A stretch of DNA of 64,000 bases from Ideonella livida (GTDB lineage: Bacteria > Pseudomonadota > Gammaproteobacteria > Burkholderiales > Burkholderiaceae_C). Numbering within the stretch: position 1 is the stretch's first letter; each line of letters starts with the position of its first letter. The stretch lies in the NCBI RefSeq assembly GCF_010499455.1, contig NZ_JAAGOH010000007.1:62001-126000 (forward strand), in the 5' to 3' direction. Of this stretch, positions 40,656 to 55,023 are shown piece after piece. A program made the translations under genes and the position numbers. Below the pieces are notes generated by a model. It searched no databases. It worked only from the letters and a program-made list of their open reading frames with translations, and was not told where the DNA came from.

Positions 40656-40707
40656 AGCCGGGTCCGGTGGCGCCGTCCCCACTGTTTGCCTCCACAGGAG
40701 TTACGCC

Positions 40708-41274
40708 ATGTCGCTGATCCACAAGTTCTCCGCCGCCGCGCTGGCGCTGGCTGCCTTTCCCGTGCTGGCCGCCGATCCGGTGGTCGTGCCCACCGGCAGC
40801 GAGCTCACCTTCACCGCCCGCCAGATGGGCGTGCCGCTGGAGGGCCGCTTCAAGCAGTGGAGCGCCCAGCTGGCCTTTGACCCCAAGAAGCCCGAGGCCG
40901 GCAAGGTCGCCTTCACCCTGCAGATGGGCAGCGCCAGCTTCGGCGCCAAGGAGACCGATGCCGAAGTGCCCAAGGCCGAGTGGTTCAACGTCGCGCGCTT
41001 TCCCACCGCCACGTTCCAGTCCAGCGCCATCAAGGGCCTGGGTGGCGGCAAGTTCGAGGTCAGCGGCAAGCTCGCCATCAAGGGCAGCACCCGCGATGTG
41101 GTGGTGCCCGTGGCCCTGACCCAGTCCGGCGGCCAGACCACCGCCACCGGCAGCTTCGCCCTCAAGCGCCTGGACTTCAAGATCGGTGAAGGCGAGTGGA
41201 CCGACACCTCCATCGTCGCCAACGACGTCACCGTCAAGTTCCGCCTGGCCATCACCGGCATGGCGCCGCTGTGA
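40708..41274 (+). CDS. YceI family periplasmic protein (first copy)
   Basis: YceI proteins are lipocalin-like barrels that bind polyisoprenoid lipids. The 188-residue product has a signal peptide (cleavage after VLAA) and the family pattern SELTFTARQMGVPLEGRFKQW, FPTATFQSSAIK and a C-terminal EWTDTSIVANDVTVKF. I chose ATG 40708, with CAGGAG upstream. It is only distantly similar to the next gene, so the pair is an old duplication. Confidence 0.92.
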   Translation: MSLIHKFSAAALALAAFPVLAADPVVVPTGSELTFTARQMGVPLEGRFKQWSAQLAFDPKKPEAGKVAFTLQMGSASFGAKETDAEVPKAEWFNVARFPTATFQSSAIKGLGGGKFEVSGKLAIKGSTRDVVVPVALTQSGGQTTATGSFALKRLDFKIGEGEWTDTSIVANDVTVKFRLAITGMAPL

Positions 41275-41342
41275 GGCGGCCCGGGCCGCATTCCGTTCCC
41301 CTTCCTCCCCACCCCGTTCCCTGATTTCTTAGGAGCCTCACC

Positions 41343-41924
41343 ATGTCCTTCGCCAAGCTGTTCGCCGTCGCCGCCCTGGCTGCCTCTGTCGCCGCCCCGG
41401 CCCTGGCCGCCCCGGTCACCTACAACATCGACCCGACGCACACCTTCCCGCGCTTCTCCTACAACCACCTGGGCATGTCCACCCAGCTGAGCAAGTTCAA
41501 CAAAGTCACCGGCACCGTGGTGTACGACGCCGCCGCCAAGACCGGCGCGGTGGACGTGACCATCGACATGACCTCGGTGGACACCGGCTCCACCGTGTTC
41601 AACGGCCACATCCAGGGCGAGGACTTCCTGGACACCGCCAAGTTCCCGACCGCCACCTTCAAGTCCACCAAGGTGGTCTTCGAGGGTGACAAGCCCGCGG
41701 CCATCGAAGGCAACCTGACGATCAAGGGCGTGACCAAGCCCGTCACCCTGAAGGTCAGCCACTTCGTCAGCCAGGCCCACCCGATGATGAAGGTGCCTGC
41801 CATCGGCGCCGACGCCGCCACCGTCATCAAGCGCACCGAGTTCAACGCCGGCAAGTACGCCCCCTACGTGGGCGACGAGGTGACCATCTCCCTGTCGCTG
41901 GAAGCGGTGTCGCCCGCCAAGTGA
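41343..41924 (+). CDS. YceI family periplasmic protein (second copy)
   Basis: The 193-residue product has a signal peptide (cleavage after ALAA) and the canonical YceI start YNIDPTHTFPRFSYNHLGMS. VDVTIDMTSVDTGSTVFNGH, FPTATFKSTKV and IKGVTKPVTLKV follow. It is closer to E. coli YceI than the first copy. TTAGGAG precedes the ATG. A strong bidirectional terminator lies 62 bases after the stop. Confidence 0.94.
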   Translation: MSFAKLFAVAALAASVAAPALAAPVTYNIDPTHTFPRFSYNHLGMSTQLSKFNKVTGTVVYDAAAKTGAVDVTIDMTSVDTGSTVFNGHIQGEDFLDTAKFPTATFKSTKVVFEGDKPAAIEGNLTIKGVTKPVTLKVSHFVSQAHPMMKVPAIGADAATVIKRTEFNAGKYAPYVGDEVTISLSLEAVSPAK

Positions 41925-41982
41925 GCCATGGCGGGCCTGGGGCCCGCCCGCCATCGCGGCCAGCCGCCTGGCCGCGCGCCGC

Positions 41983-42009
41983 AAAAAAGGGGACCATCTG
42001 GTCCCCTTT
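41983..42009. terminator. Bidirectional intrinsic terminator between yceI and the ABM gene
   Basis: AAAGGGGACCA (41986-41996) pairs perfectly with TGGTCCCCTTT (41999-42009). The A run on the left gives a T6 tail for minus-strand transcripts, so it is strongest for the leftward gene and weaker for the YceI operon. It serves two converging genes. Confidence 0.85.
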
Positions 42010-42048
42010 GTCCTTGGGTCGCGAGCCGGTCTGTCCGGCCGTCCGTGC

Positions 42049-42348
42049 TCAGGACTTGGCCACCAGCTCGAAGTGCTCCACCGCCGGCGGGGCGGCGAAG
42101 AACGGGCCCACGATGGCGCGCCATTCGGCGAAGGCCGGGGACTGGCGGAAGCCCACCGTGTGGTCCTCCAGCGTGTCCCAGAAGATCTGCAGCACGTAGC
42201 GCTCGGGGCTTTCGATGCCCTTGTTCACCTTGAAGCCGCGAAAGCCCTGGGCGTGGGCGATCACGGTGTTCAGGCCACGCTGGATGGCCTCGTCGAAGGC
42301 GGCCTGCTGGCCCGGCTGGATGCGGATGTCGGCGAGTTCGAGGATCAT
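42049..42348 (-). CDS. ABM-domain (antibiotic biosynthesis monooxygenase-like) protein
   Basis: The 99-residue product has the dimeric ferredoxin-like ABM fold: a first strand MILELADIRIQPG, a helix with AFDEAIQRGLNTV, a central GFRGFKVNKGIESPERYVLQIFW stretch, and a final region ending VEHFELV. Such proteins range from quinol monooxygenases to haem-degrading enzymes and simple binders, so the substrate cannot be given. ATG 42348 matches the family start. It diverges from aroG. Confidence 0.8.
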   Translation of the reverse strand: MILELADIRIQPGQQAAFDEAIQRGLNTVIAHAQGFRGFKVNKGIESPERYVLQIFWDTLEDHTVGFRQSPAFAEWRAIVGPFFAAPPAVEHFELVAKS

Positions 42349-42541
42349 GTTTCGCTCATGGAGGGGGAGGGGGCGGCGCCCGGTGGGAGCGGGCGCCGGG
42401 CGGGCAGTGTGCCACCAGGCCACGGCCTGACAGCTTCATGCCATGGGGGCCGCCTATGATCGCGCCCGCGACCGGCAGGGTGGCGGGCCGACCGGCCCGC
42501 GCACCGCAGCGCCGGCCACGGACTGACCTGGAACCCACACC

Positions 42542-43666
42542 ATGACCCGACCCGACGACTGGCGCCGCGACCACGAGGTTGGCGGCCAGAGCGACCTGCC
42601 GCCCGCCACCCACGACACCACCCGAGTGGACGACCTGCGCATCGGCGCGGTGCGTCCGCTCATCTCGCCGGCCCTGCTGCTGGACGAGCTGCCCGCGCCC
42701 GAGGCCTCCCAGGCGCTGGTGGAGCAGGCCCGCAGCGCGATGTCGCGCATCCTGCACGGCCAGGACGACCGGCTGATCGTGGTGGTGGGGCCCTGCTCCA
42801 TCCACGACCATGCCCAGGCCATGGACTACGCCCGCCGCTTGAAGGTGGAGGCCGACGCCCTGGCCGGCGAGCTGCTGGTGGTCATGCGGGTGTACTTCGA
42901 GAAACCGCGCACCACCGTGGGCTGGAAGGGCTACATCAACGACCCGCGCCTGGACGGCAGCTTCCGCATCAACGAGGGCCTGCGCAAGGCCCGCGAGCTG
43001 CTGCTGGACGTGACCTCGCTGGGCCTGCCCACGGCCACCGAATTCCTGGACTTGCTCAGCCCGCAATACGTGGCCGACCTCATCGCCTGGGGCGCCATCG
43101 GTGCGCGTACCACCGAGAGCCAGAGCCACCGCCAGCTGGCCTCCGGCCTGTCTTGCCCGGTGGGTTTCAAGAACGGCACCGACGGTGGTGTGAAGGTGGC
43201 GGCCGACGCCATCGTCGCCGCCCAGGCGCCGCATGCCTTCATGGGCATGACCAAGATGGGCCAGGCGGCCATCTTCGAGACCCGCGGCAATGCCGACTGC
43301 CACGTCATCTTGCGCGGCGGCAAGGCCCCCAACTACAGCGCGGCCGATGTGCAGGCCGCCTGCGCGGCGCTGGCCAAGTCAGGCCTGCGCGAGCAGGTGA
43401 TGATCGACTTCTCGCATGCCAACTCCGAGAAGCAGCACCGTCGCCAGCTGGCGGTGGGGGCCGACGTGGCGGGACAGATCGCCGGCGGCGAGCACCGCAT
43501 CACCGGCGTGATGATCGAGAGCCACCTCAGCGAAGGCCGCCAGGACCTGGTGGCCGGTCAGCGCCCGGCCTACGGCGTGTCCGTCACCGACGCCTGCATC
43601 GGCTGGGAGGACACCGCCGGCCTGCTGCGGCAGCTGGCGCAGGCCGTCGCCGCCCGCCGCCGCTGA
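42542..43666 (+). CDS. aroG: 3-deoxy-7-phosphoheptulonate synthase (class I DAHP synthase)
   Basis: The enzyme condenses PEP and erythrose 4-phosphate, the first step of aromatic amino acid synthesis. The 374-residue product is of the E. coli AroF/G/H type, with VVVGPCSIHDHAQAMDY (metal Cys), EKPRTTVGWKGYINDP, RTTESQSHRQLASGLS and the IDFSHANSEK block. Which effector inhibits it cannot be told; the symbol is by similarity of type. A -10-like TATGAT lies at 42455-42460. Confidence 0.93.
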   Translation: MTRPDDWRRDHEVGGQSDLPPATHDTTRVDDLRIGAVRPLISPALLLDELPAPEASQALVEQARSAMSRILHGQDDRLIVVVGPCSIHDHAQAMDYARRLKVEADALAGELLVVMRVYFEKPRTTVGWKGYINDPRLDGSFRINEGLRKARELLLDVTSLGLPTATEFLDLLSPQYVADLIAWGAIGARTTESQSHRQLASGLSCPVGFKNGTDGGVKVAADAIVAAQAPHAFMGMTKMGQAAIFETRGNADCHVILRGGKAPNYSAADVQAACAALAKSGLREQVMIDFSHANSEKQHRRQLAVGADVAGQIAGGEHRITGVMIESHLSEGRQDLVAGQRPAYGVSVTDACIGWEDTAGLLRQLAQAVAARRR

Positions 43667-43695
43667 GGCCCTGGCGGGGACGCCGCCCCGGCGCC

Positions 43696-45804
43696 TCACA
43701 GCGGCGCCGGCTGGGCGGCCTGCTCGTCGAACAGCGAGGGGCGGAACATCGCCTCCCCGGGCCGGGCCCAGTCCTCCATGGCCCACAGGCCCAGCTTGAG
43801 GGCCGACATGGGCTTGGCGAACAGATGGCCCTGCATCTCCTGGCAGCCCAGGGCCAGCAGGGCGTGGCGCTGGCCCTCGGTCTCCACGCCTTCGGCCACC
43901 ACGCGCAGCTCCAGGGCGTGGGCCATGCGCACGATGGCGTCCACCACCGCGCGGGCGTCCGGGCTGTGCTCGATGTCCAAGAACAGCGCCCGGTCGATCT
44001 TGATCTGGGCGATGTCAAGCCGGCGCAGCAGCGAGAAGTTGCAGTAGCCCATGCCGAAGTCGTCGATAGCCAGCTTCACCCCGGTGGCCGCCAGCCGGCG
44101 CATGCGCTCCAGCGACTGCTCGTCCATCAGCGCCGTCTCGACGATCTCCAGGGTCAGCTGCGCCGGGTCGATGCCCTGCTGCTCCACCGTCTGGCGCACC
44201 AGCGTGTGCAGGTCCCCCTGCTGCAGTTGCAGGGCGGAGACGTTGATGGACAGCCGCATGCGCAGGCCCTGCGTGCGCCAGCGCCGCAGCTGGCCGCAGG
44301 CCTGCTGCACCACCCAGCGCGCCAGCCGCCCCGACAGCCCGGCCTGCTCGGCCAGCGGCAGGAAGGTGGCGGGCATCACCAGGCCGCGCTGCGGATGGTT
44401 CCAGCGCAGCAGCGCCTCGGCCCCGGTGATCTGGCCACTGCGGCCGTCCACCTTGGGCTGGTAGACCAGCTCCAGCTCGTCTTGCTCCACGGCGCTCATC
44501 AGGTCCTGGCGCAGGTCGAACTGCTCGCGGCCTTCCGGGTCCATGCCCGGCTCGTAGAACATGTAGCCATGGCCGCCCTGGCGTTTGGTGGCGTACATGG
44601 CGGCGTCGGCCGCGGCCACCAGGCGGCGTCCGGGCACCATGTCCGGACTGATGGCGATGCCGATGGAGCAGCCCAGGGTGGCGGTGCCGCCGGCGGCCAG
44701 GCGGTAGGGCTGGCCGATCAGGTCCATGAGTTGGCGGGCGGTGGCCGCGGCCCCGGCCCGCCCGCCGGGCGACTCCGCCAGCAGCAGGAACTCGTCGCCG
44801 CCGATGCGCGCCACCTCGTCGCCCACCTTGCGCAGGCCGCGCAGGCGCCGTCCCATCTCGCGCAGCAGCGCGTCGCCGGTGGCGTGGCCGTAGGTGTCGT
44901 TGACCGGCTTGAAACCGTCCAGGTCGATGAACATCACCGCCACATGGCCCTGGCGCGCTTCGGCCCGGCTCAGGGCCTGCAGCAGCCGCTCCTCAAACCA
45001 GGCGCGGTTGGGCAGGCCGGTGAGCGGGTCGAGCTGGGCGTTCTCCTGCAGGCGGCGCTTGGCCTCGCCCAGCGAGCGTTGGGTGACGGCCAGCTGGTGG
45101 TCCAGGCGCAGCTGGTGGCGCGCGGCGCCGGCCATCAGCCACAGGCTCAGCAGGGCCAGGCCCAGGCCGGCGGCGCTGGCCAGGCGCTCGGTGCCGCTGC
45201 TGGCCAGTGCCGCGGCCGGGGCCAGGGCGGTGCACAGGCCCAGCGCCAGGCACTGGGCCAGCACCAGGGGCAGGGCCTGCAGCGCATCGGCCCAGCCGCG
45301 GGTGGCCGGGTGGCGCATCAGCCCCAGGGACAGGCCCCAGCCCAGCAGCTGCAGCGCCCACACCCCCGCCAGCAAGCCCAGCCCGGGCGCCTGCCCGCCG
45401 TGGCCCACCGCCGCGGCGGCGGTCCAGAGCGTGGCCATCACCACGGCCTCCCAGGCGGTCTGGCGCCAGGCCGGCGCGGCCGGCAGCGCGGCCAGGGGCA
45501 GCAGCCACAGCACGGCCACGCCCAGGCCGGCCACCCCGGCGGCGGCCAGACCGCTGCCCGGCGTCAGGCCGTCCAGGCCGGTCAGCGTCAGCAGCCAGGC
45601 GCTGGTGGACAGGCTCAGGCCCACGGTGAGCCCCAGGCCCTGGGCCCATTCCCAGCGTCGTCGGGTATCGGTCTGCCCCAGCTGCTGGGCGCCGGAGTGC
45701 ACCAGGCTCAGGGTGAGCCAGGCCAGGCTGGCCGCCAGCACGGCGGCCAGCCCCCAGCTCAGCAGGTGGAGTAGGGGCGGCAGGGGCAGGGCGGCATTGG
45801 ACAT
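43696..45804 (-). CDS. Membrane GGDEF-EAL c-di-GMP signalling protein
   Basis: The 702-residue product has seven or eight hydrophobic segments (about 1-220), a GGDEF domain (about 245-410, GGDEF near 335) and an EAL domain (about 430-690). The EAL motifs are intact (EALLRW, DDFGMGYCNFSLL, KIDR, VVAEGVET, MQGHLFAKP), so phosphodiesterase activity is likely. GGDEF is also intact, but the inhibitory RxxD site reads KVGD. It may be bifunctional. No known sensor is recognised in the membrane part. Confidence 0.93.
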   Translation of the reverse strand: MSNAALPLPPLLHLLSWGLAAVLAASLAWLTLSLVHSGAQQLGQTDTRRRWEWAQGLGLTVGLSLSTSAWLLTLTGLDGLTPGSGLAAAGVAGLGVAVLWLLPLAALPAAPAWRQTAWEAVVMATLWTAAAAVGHGGQAPGLGLLAGVWALQLLGWGLSLGLMRHPATRGWADALQALPLVLAQCLALGLCTALAPAAALASSGTERLASAAGLGLALLSLWLMAGAARHQLRLDHQLAVTQRSLGEAKRRLQENAQLDPLTGLPNRAWFEERLLQALSRAEARQGHVAVMFIDLDGFKPVNDTYGHATGDALLREMGRRLRGLRKVGDEVARIGGDEFLLLAESPGGRAGAAATARQLMDLIGQPYRLAAGGTATLGCSIGIAISPDMVPGRRLVAAADAAMYATKRQGGHGYMFYEPGMDPEGREQFDLRQDLMSAVEQDELELVYQPKVDGRSGQITGAEALLRWNHPQRGLVMPATFLPLAEQAGLSGRLARWVVQQACGQLRRWRTQGLRMRLSINVSALQLQQGDLHTLVRQTVEQQGIDPAQLTLEIVETALMDEQSLERMRRLAATGVKLAIDDFGMGYCNFSLLRRLDIAQIKIDRALFLDIEHSPDARAVVDAIVRMAHALELRVVAEGVETEGQRHALLALGCQEMQGHLFAKPMSALKLGLWAMEDWARPGEAMFRPSLFDEQAAQPAPL

Positions 45805-45861
45805 GGCCCCTGGGCTATCGGCGCCGCAGGGCGCCGGCTTGAGCCCGCTGCGCCCGGCGGC

Positions 45862-46131
45862 TCAGTGCAGGGTCGGCACGACATCGCCCAGGTGGGCGTA
45901 GCGGGCCACCAGCTCGGCCAGGCCTTCCTGGTCGTCGGCCTGCGCCAGGTCCAGCGCGGCGTGGTGGAAGGCCTCGGCCACCGCCCCGCTCATGTAAAGC
46001 GAGTGGTAGGTCTGGCGGTGGTGGATCTCGAACCCCAGGGGCGCCGACGGACCGGCCGCATCGCCGGCGGGTCCGTCGGCCAGGTCGATCTGCAGGACCA
46101 GGTAGGGGCCGGATTCGCAGAACAGACGCAT
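45862..46131 (-). CDS. Small protein resembling DUF3567
   Basis: The 89-residue product has a short beta-type N-terminus (CESGPYLVLQIDL), a Gly/Ala/Pro loop, then GFEIHHRQTYHSLYMSGAVAEAF and a C-terminal helix ending RYAHLGDVVPTLH. This order is like the Burkholderiales family DUF3567 (FEI..., ...GA-AE-F, ...RY..L). Function is unknown. The start has AGGAGT upstream. It is transcribed towards the GGDEF-EAL gene, 57 bases away. Confidence 0.6.
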   Translation of the reverse strand: MRLFCESGPYLVLQIDLADGPAGDAAGPSAPLGFEIHHRQTYHSLYMSGAVAEAFHHAALDLAQADDQEGLAELVARYAHLGDVVPTLH

Positions 46132-46204
46132 GACACGACTCCTTCAAACGGAAGGAGCAGGTGGGGATGCGGGCCGGACCTTTCAAGGCCCGGCCGGGCC
46201 GGCG

Positions 46205-46891
46205 TCAGGCCATCACGCTCAGGGCGCTGCTGCGCTCGCCGTCATGGGTGCTGGCGCTGGCGGAGGTGCCGCCATAGGCCTGTTCCAGGGCCTGCTGCAG
46301 CTGGCTGATGAACTCGCCCAGCTCGCTCTGGCTGAGCTGGCCGCTGGCGTCGCTGTCGATCTGGTCGAACAGCGCTTGCAGCGCGTCCTCGCTGTCCCCG
46401 CTGCTGGCGCTGTCGCCGGACGGCGGCTCCCCGGGGGGCGGCCCCGGCGGCGGGCCCTGGGGCCGCTCCGCCTCGAAGGCGCTGATTTCCTCGCTGGCCA
46501 GGCTGCCGTCGCCGTCGCTGTCCACGGCCTGGAACAGGGCCTGCGCCTGCGCATCGGCGCCGTCCAGGCCGAACTCCTCGCCGCTGACGGTGCCGTCGCC
46601 GTCGCTGTCCAAGTCGCCCAGCGCCGGCGGCCCGGAGGCCGCCAGGCCCTGGGTGCTCTGGCCCAGGCCCCAGGCCGCCGGAGGCGGCCCGGGCGGGGGC
46701 TCGGGCGGGCTGCCGCGGGCCGCCCCGGTGCTGCTGCTGGACGAGGCGGTTTCACCGTCCACCGCGAAGTTGGCCGTGGTGGCCCCCGTCGCGCTGGTGG
46801 CGCTGGAGGCGGTGGAGGCGCCCCGCTGCGATTGGGTCAGGCTCCACAAGGCGGCCGCCAGGCCGCCGCCGCTGCTGCTGGATACGTGCAT
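46205..46891 (-). CDS. EF-hand calcium-binding protein
   Basis: The 228-residue product has three EF-hand loops: DSDGDGTVSGEE (about 95-106), DSDGDGSLASEE (about 124-135) and DSDASGQLSQSE (about 178-189). Pro/Gly-rich linkers (PPEPPPGPPP and PPPGPPPGEPP) separate them, and the N-terminal third is Ser/Ala/Thr-rich. No signal peptide is seen. The third loop has Ser at position 5, still compatible with calcium. Similar proteins are sometimes annotated as XopAW-like effectors; nothing nearby supports a secretion system. ATG 46891 has GGGGAG upstream. Confidence 0.8.
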   Translation of the reverse strand: MHVSSSSGGGLAAALWSLTQSQRGASTASSATSATGATTANFAVDGETASSSSSTGAARGSPPEPPPGPPPAAWGLGQSTQGLAASGPPALGDLDSDGDGTVSGEEFGLDGADAQAQALFQAVDSDGDGSLASEEISAFEAERPQGPPPGPPPGEPPSGDSASSGDSEDALQALFDQIDSDASGQLSQSELGEFISQLQQALEQAYGGTSASASTHDGERSSALSVMA

Positions 46892-47114
46892 GCTCAACTC
46901 CCCGGGCGGGCGCAGGAGGGGCCGGCCCTCGGGCCCGCCACGCGGCCGGACCCCACCCCATGCCACCGTCCGCGCAGCCCAGAGACTAGGCCGATGGCTC
47001 AGGGTCAACCCGTACTGGAAGCCCGCCACCGGCCCGCAGATCGTGCCCGGGTACACCGGGCAGCAACATTGCCGCGCCGTGTGTGACGCCTGCCGCACCC
47101 TGGCCGCGCCCTGC

Positions 47115-48254
47115 TCAGCGCCGGAAGCGTCCGCCCTCGTCCACGATGGCCAGGTCGGCGTAGTCCAGGCCGCTGTGGTCGGTGGGGCTGAAGCTCACCT
47201 CCAGGCCGCCAATGTCCACGGCGCGGAAGGTCTCCAGCGCCGCGCGCAGCGCTTCGCGCGTGGGCGACTTGCCGGCGCGGCGCAGGCCCTCCACCAGCAC
47301 CTTGGCCGCGGCAAAGCCCTCGACCATGGCGGGGGTGAGCTCGCCCTGCCCCCCCTGGGCCTTGAGCAGGTCGCGCGCCTCCTTGATCATCAGGCTGGCC
47401 ATGGACCGCTCATAGGGGAACACCTGGGCCACCACCATGCCGCGCGCATGCTCGCCCAGGCTTTTGATGAAACCGGCCGAGGCGTTGTTGGACAGCGTCA
47501 CCCCCTGCGCCTTGGAGCCCGCGGCGCGCAGCTGCTTCATGCCGTCGGCCACCATGGCGCCCGAGCCGATGAAGAACACCGCCTGCGCGTCGGTCTTCAC
47601 CACCTTGGCGATGACGGGCGCCAGGTCCGGCTTGTCGCGGTTGAACTTCTCATGCGCCACCGGCTTGCGGCCCACGGCCTCAAAACCGCGCATGGCGCCG
47701 GTGGCCGCGTCCTCGCCAAAGCTGTCGTCCACCTGGACCAGGGCCACGCGCTCCACGCCCAGCAGGCTCAGGTGGCGGATGGCGCGCTCGGCCTCGCGCT
47801 GGTAGCTGGCGCGCACGTTGAACACCCAGGGGTGGACCGGCTGGTGCAGCGCCATGGCGCCGGTGGACGGGCCCACCAGCGGCACCTTGGCCTGCGCCAG
47901 CAGCGGCAGGATGGCCTGGGTGTGGGGCGTGCCGCGGGTCAGGAACAAGGCGGTCACCCCCTGGTCGATCAGCTGCCGGGCGTTTTCGGCGGCCAGGGCG
48001 GGCTGGAACTTGTCGTCCAGCGAGACCAGCTCCACGGTCTGGCCGTTCACCCCGCCGGCGCGGTTGACCGCGTCCAGGTAGAGCTTGGCCCCGTCGGTGG
48101 TCTCCTTGACACCTGCCGCCACCGCGCCCGAGAAGCCGGCCGTCTGGCCGATGCGGATCTGGGCGGCGGCCGGCAGGCCGGCCAGCAAGGCCAGGCCCAG
48201 CAGGCTCAGGCGCGTCAACCGGCCCAGGCCGGTGTGCAGGGGTCTCGTCAGCAT
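47115..48254 (-). CDS. Branched-chain amino acid-type ABC transporter substrate-binding protein
   Basis: A periplasmic type I binding protein of the LivK class. The 379-residue product has a signal peptide (cleavage after AAAQ), IRIGQTAGFSGAVA, RAGGVNGQTVELVSLDDKF, VGPSTGAMAL and a C-terminal FSPTDHSGLD segment. Several ligand-loop residues differ from true Leu/Ile binders, so the ligand could be another small organic acid. No permease or ATPase genes lie next to it: it is an orphan, divergent from uvrA. Confidence 0.88.
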   Translation of the reverse strand: MLTRPLHTGLGRLTRLSLLGLALLAGLPAAAQIRIGQTAGFSGAVAAGVKETTDGAKLYLDAVNRAGGVNGQTVELVSLDDKFQPALAAENARQLIDQGVTALFLTRGTPHTQAILPLLAQAKVPLVGPSTGAMALHQPVHPWVFNVRASYQREAERAIRHLSLLGVERVALVQVDDSFGEDAATGAMRGFEAVGRKPVAHEKFNRDKPDLAPVIAKVVKTDAQAVFFIGSGAMVADGMKQLRAAGSKAQGVTLSNNASAGFIKSLGEHARGMVVAQVFPYERSMASLMIKEARDLLKAQGGQGELTPAMVEGFAAAKVLVEGLRRAGKSPTREALRAALETFRAVDIGGLEVSFSPTDHSGLDYADLAIVDEGGRFRR

Positions 48255-48444
48255 CGTGTCTCCTCAAGGATGGGACGGACCCATTCTGGCCAGCGCAGCC
48301 CGCGCCGGCGTCCGCGTTGACGCGGATGGGGGCAACCCTGAGTGCCGGGCGGGGCTTGCCGGCCGGTGCCGCCCCGGGGGCGGGCCCGCCGTGCCAACAT
48401 AGCCGGTTCCCCCGCGCTCCACCCCCAGCAGAGACACGCACGCC

Positions 48445-54228
<5,784 letters not shown>

Positions 54229-54233
54229 GCCGC

Positions 54234-54239
54234 CACAAT
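54234..54239 (+). promoter_or_regulatory. -10-like CACAAT close to the glycosyltransferase-like start
   Basis: CACAAT ends nine bases before the ATG at 54249, just after the uvrA stop. No Shine-Dalgarno lies between. It fits a very short leader or a leaderless mRNA. Confidence 0.25.
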
Positions 54240-54248
54240 GCCCGTCCC

Positions 54249-55004
54249 ATGAAGTACTCGATCTGCACCCTGGTCACCCGGCCGCAGGAATACGCGGAGA
54301 TGCGGCAGTCTTTCGAGGCCCGAGGCTTTGCCGGGCCGGACTGCGAGTACCTGCAGGTGGACAACAGCGCGGGCAACACCCGCACCGCCTACGACGGGCT
54401 GAACCACCTGATCAGCCAGTCCCGCGGGGAGTACTTGGTGCTTTGCCATCAGGACGTGCTGTTGCATGCCGACGGCCGTGCCGAGCTGGACGCCGCGCTG
54501 GCGGCGCTGACCGCGGCAGCGCCGGCCTGGGGCGTGTGCGGCAACGCGGGGGCCCTGGCCGACGGGCGGATTGCCCTGCGCATGAGCGATCCGCATGGGG
54601 CCGACCGCTCACTGGGCACGCTGCCGGCGCAGGTGCAGAGCCTGGACGAGAACTTTCTGGTGCTGCGCCGCGCGGCCAACCTGGGTTTCAGCCACGACCT
54701 CCAGGGCTTCCACCTCTACGGCACCGACATCTGCCTGGTGGCCCGGGTGCTGGGGCGCACAGCGCATGTGATCGACTTCCACCTGCACCACAAGAGCGGT
54801 GGGCGCCTGTCGCCCGATTTCTGGGTGGAGCGTGAGCGCTTTGTGGACAAGTGGTGCCGGTTGCTGCCGCCCCAGTGTGTCTACACCACCTGCACGCAGA
54901 TGTACCTGTCGCCCCACCGGTGGCTGCGGCGCTGGCTGGCGGGGCCGCGGGCCCAGGCGCGCCGCTGGCGCCGGCTGCGCCCGGCCACCGGGCGTCCGGC
55001 CTGA
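54249..55004 (+). CDS. Glycosyltransferase-like protein (StrF/GT2-like)
   Basis: The 251-residue product begins with a Rossmann-type strand (MKYSICTLVTRPQEYAEM) and has NSAGNTRTAYDGLNHLI and EYLVLCHQDVLLHADG. The HQDV motif in this setting is typical of the small glycosyltransferase family that includes StrF. Later FHLYGTDICLVAR and a HLHHKSGG segment follow, as in that family. The C-terminus is very Arg/Trp-rich. The sugar and acceptor are unknown. It starts 20 bases after uvrA. Confidence 0.7.
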   Translation: MKYSICTLVTRPQEYAEMRQSFEARGFAGPDCEYLQVDNSAGNTRTAYDGLNHLISQSRGEYLVLCHQDVLLHADGRAELDAALAALTAAAPAWGVCGNAGALADGRIALRMSDPHGADRSLGTLPAQVQSLDENFLVLRRAANLGFSHDLQGFHLYGTDICLVARVLGRTAHVIDFHLHHKSGGRLSPDFWVERERFVDKWCRLLPPQCVYTTCTQMYLSPHRWLRRWLAGPRAQARRWRRLRPATGRPA

Positions 55005-55023
55005 GCCGGCGCCCGGCAGGCCC

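Noticed and set aside
43153-45774. 873-codon plus-strand frame over aroG and the GGDEF-EAL gene
   Set aside because: It overlaps two well supported genes and its translation is Gln/Gly/His-rich without recognisable motifs.
46308-48320. 670-codon plus-strand frame over the EF-hand and binding-protein genes
   Set aside because: The minus-strand genes carry clear EF-hand and LivK signatures; the plus frame has none.
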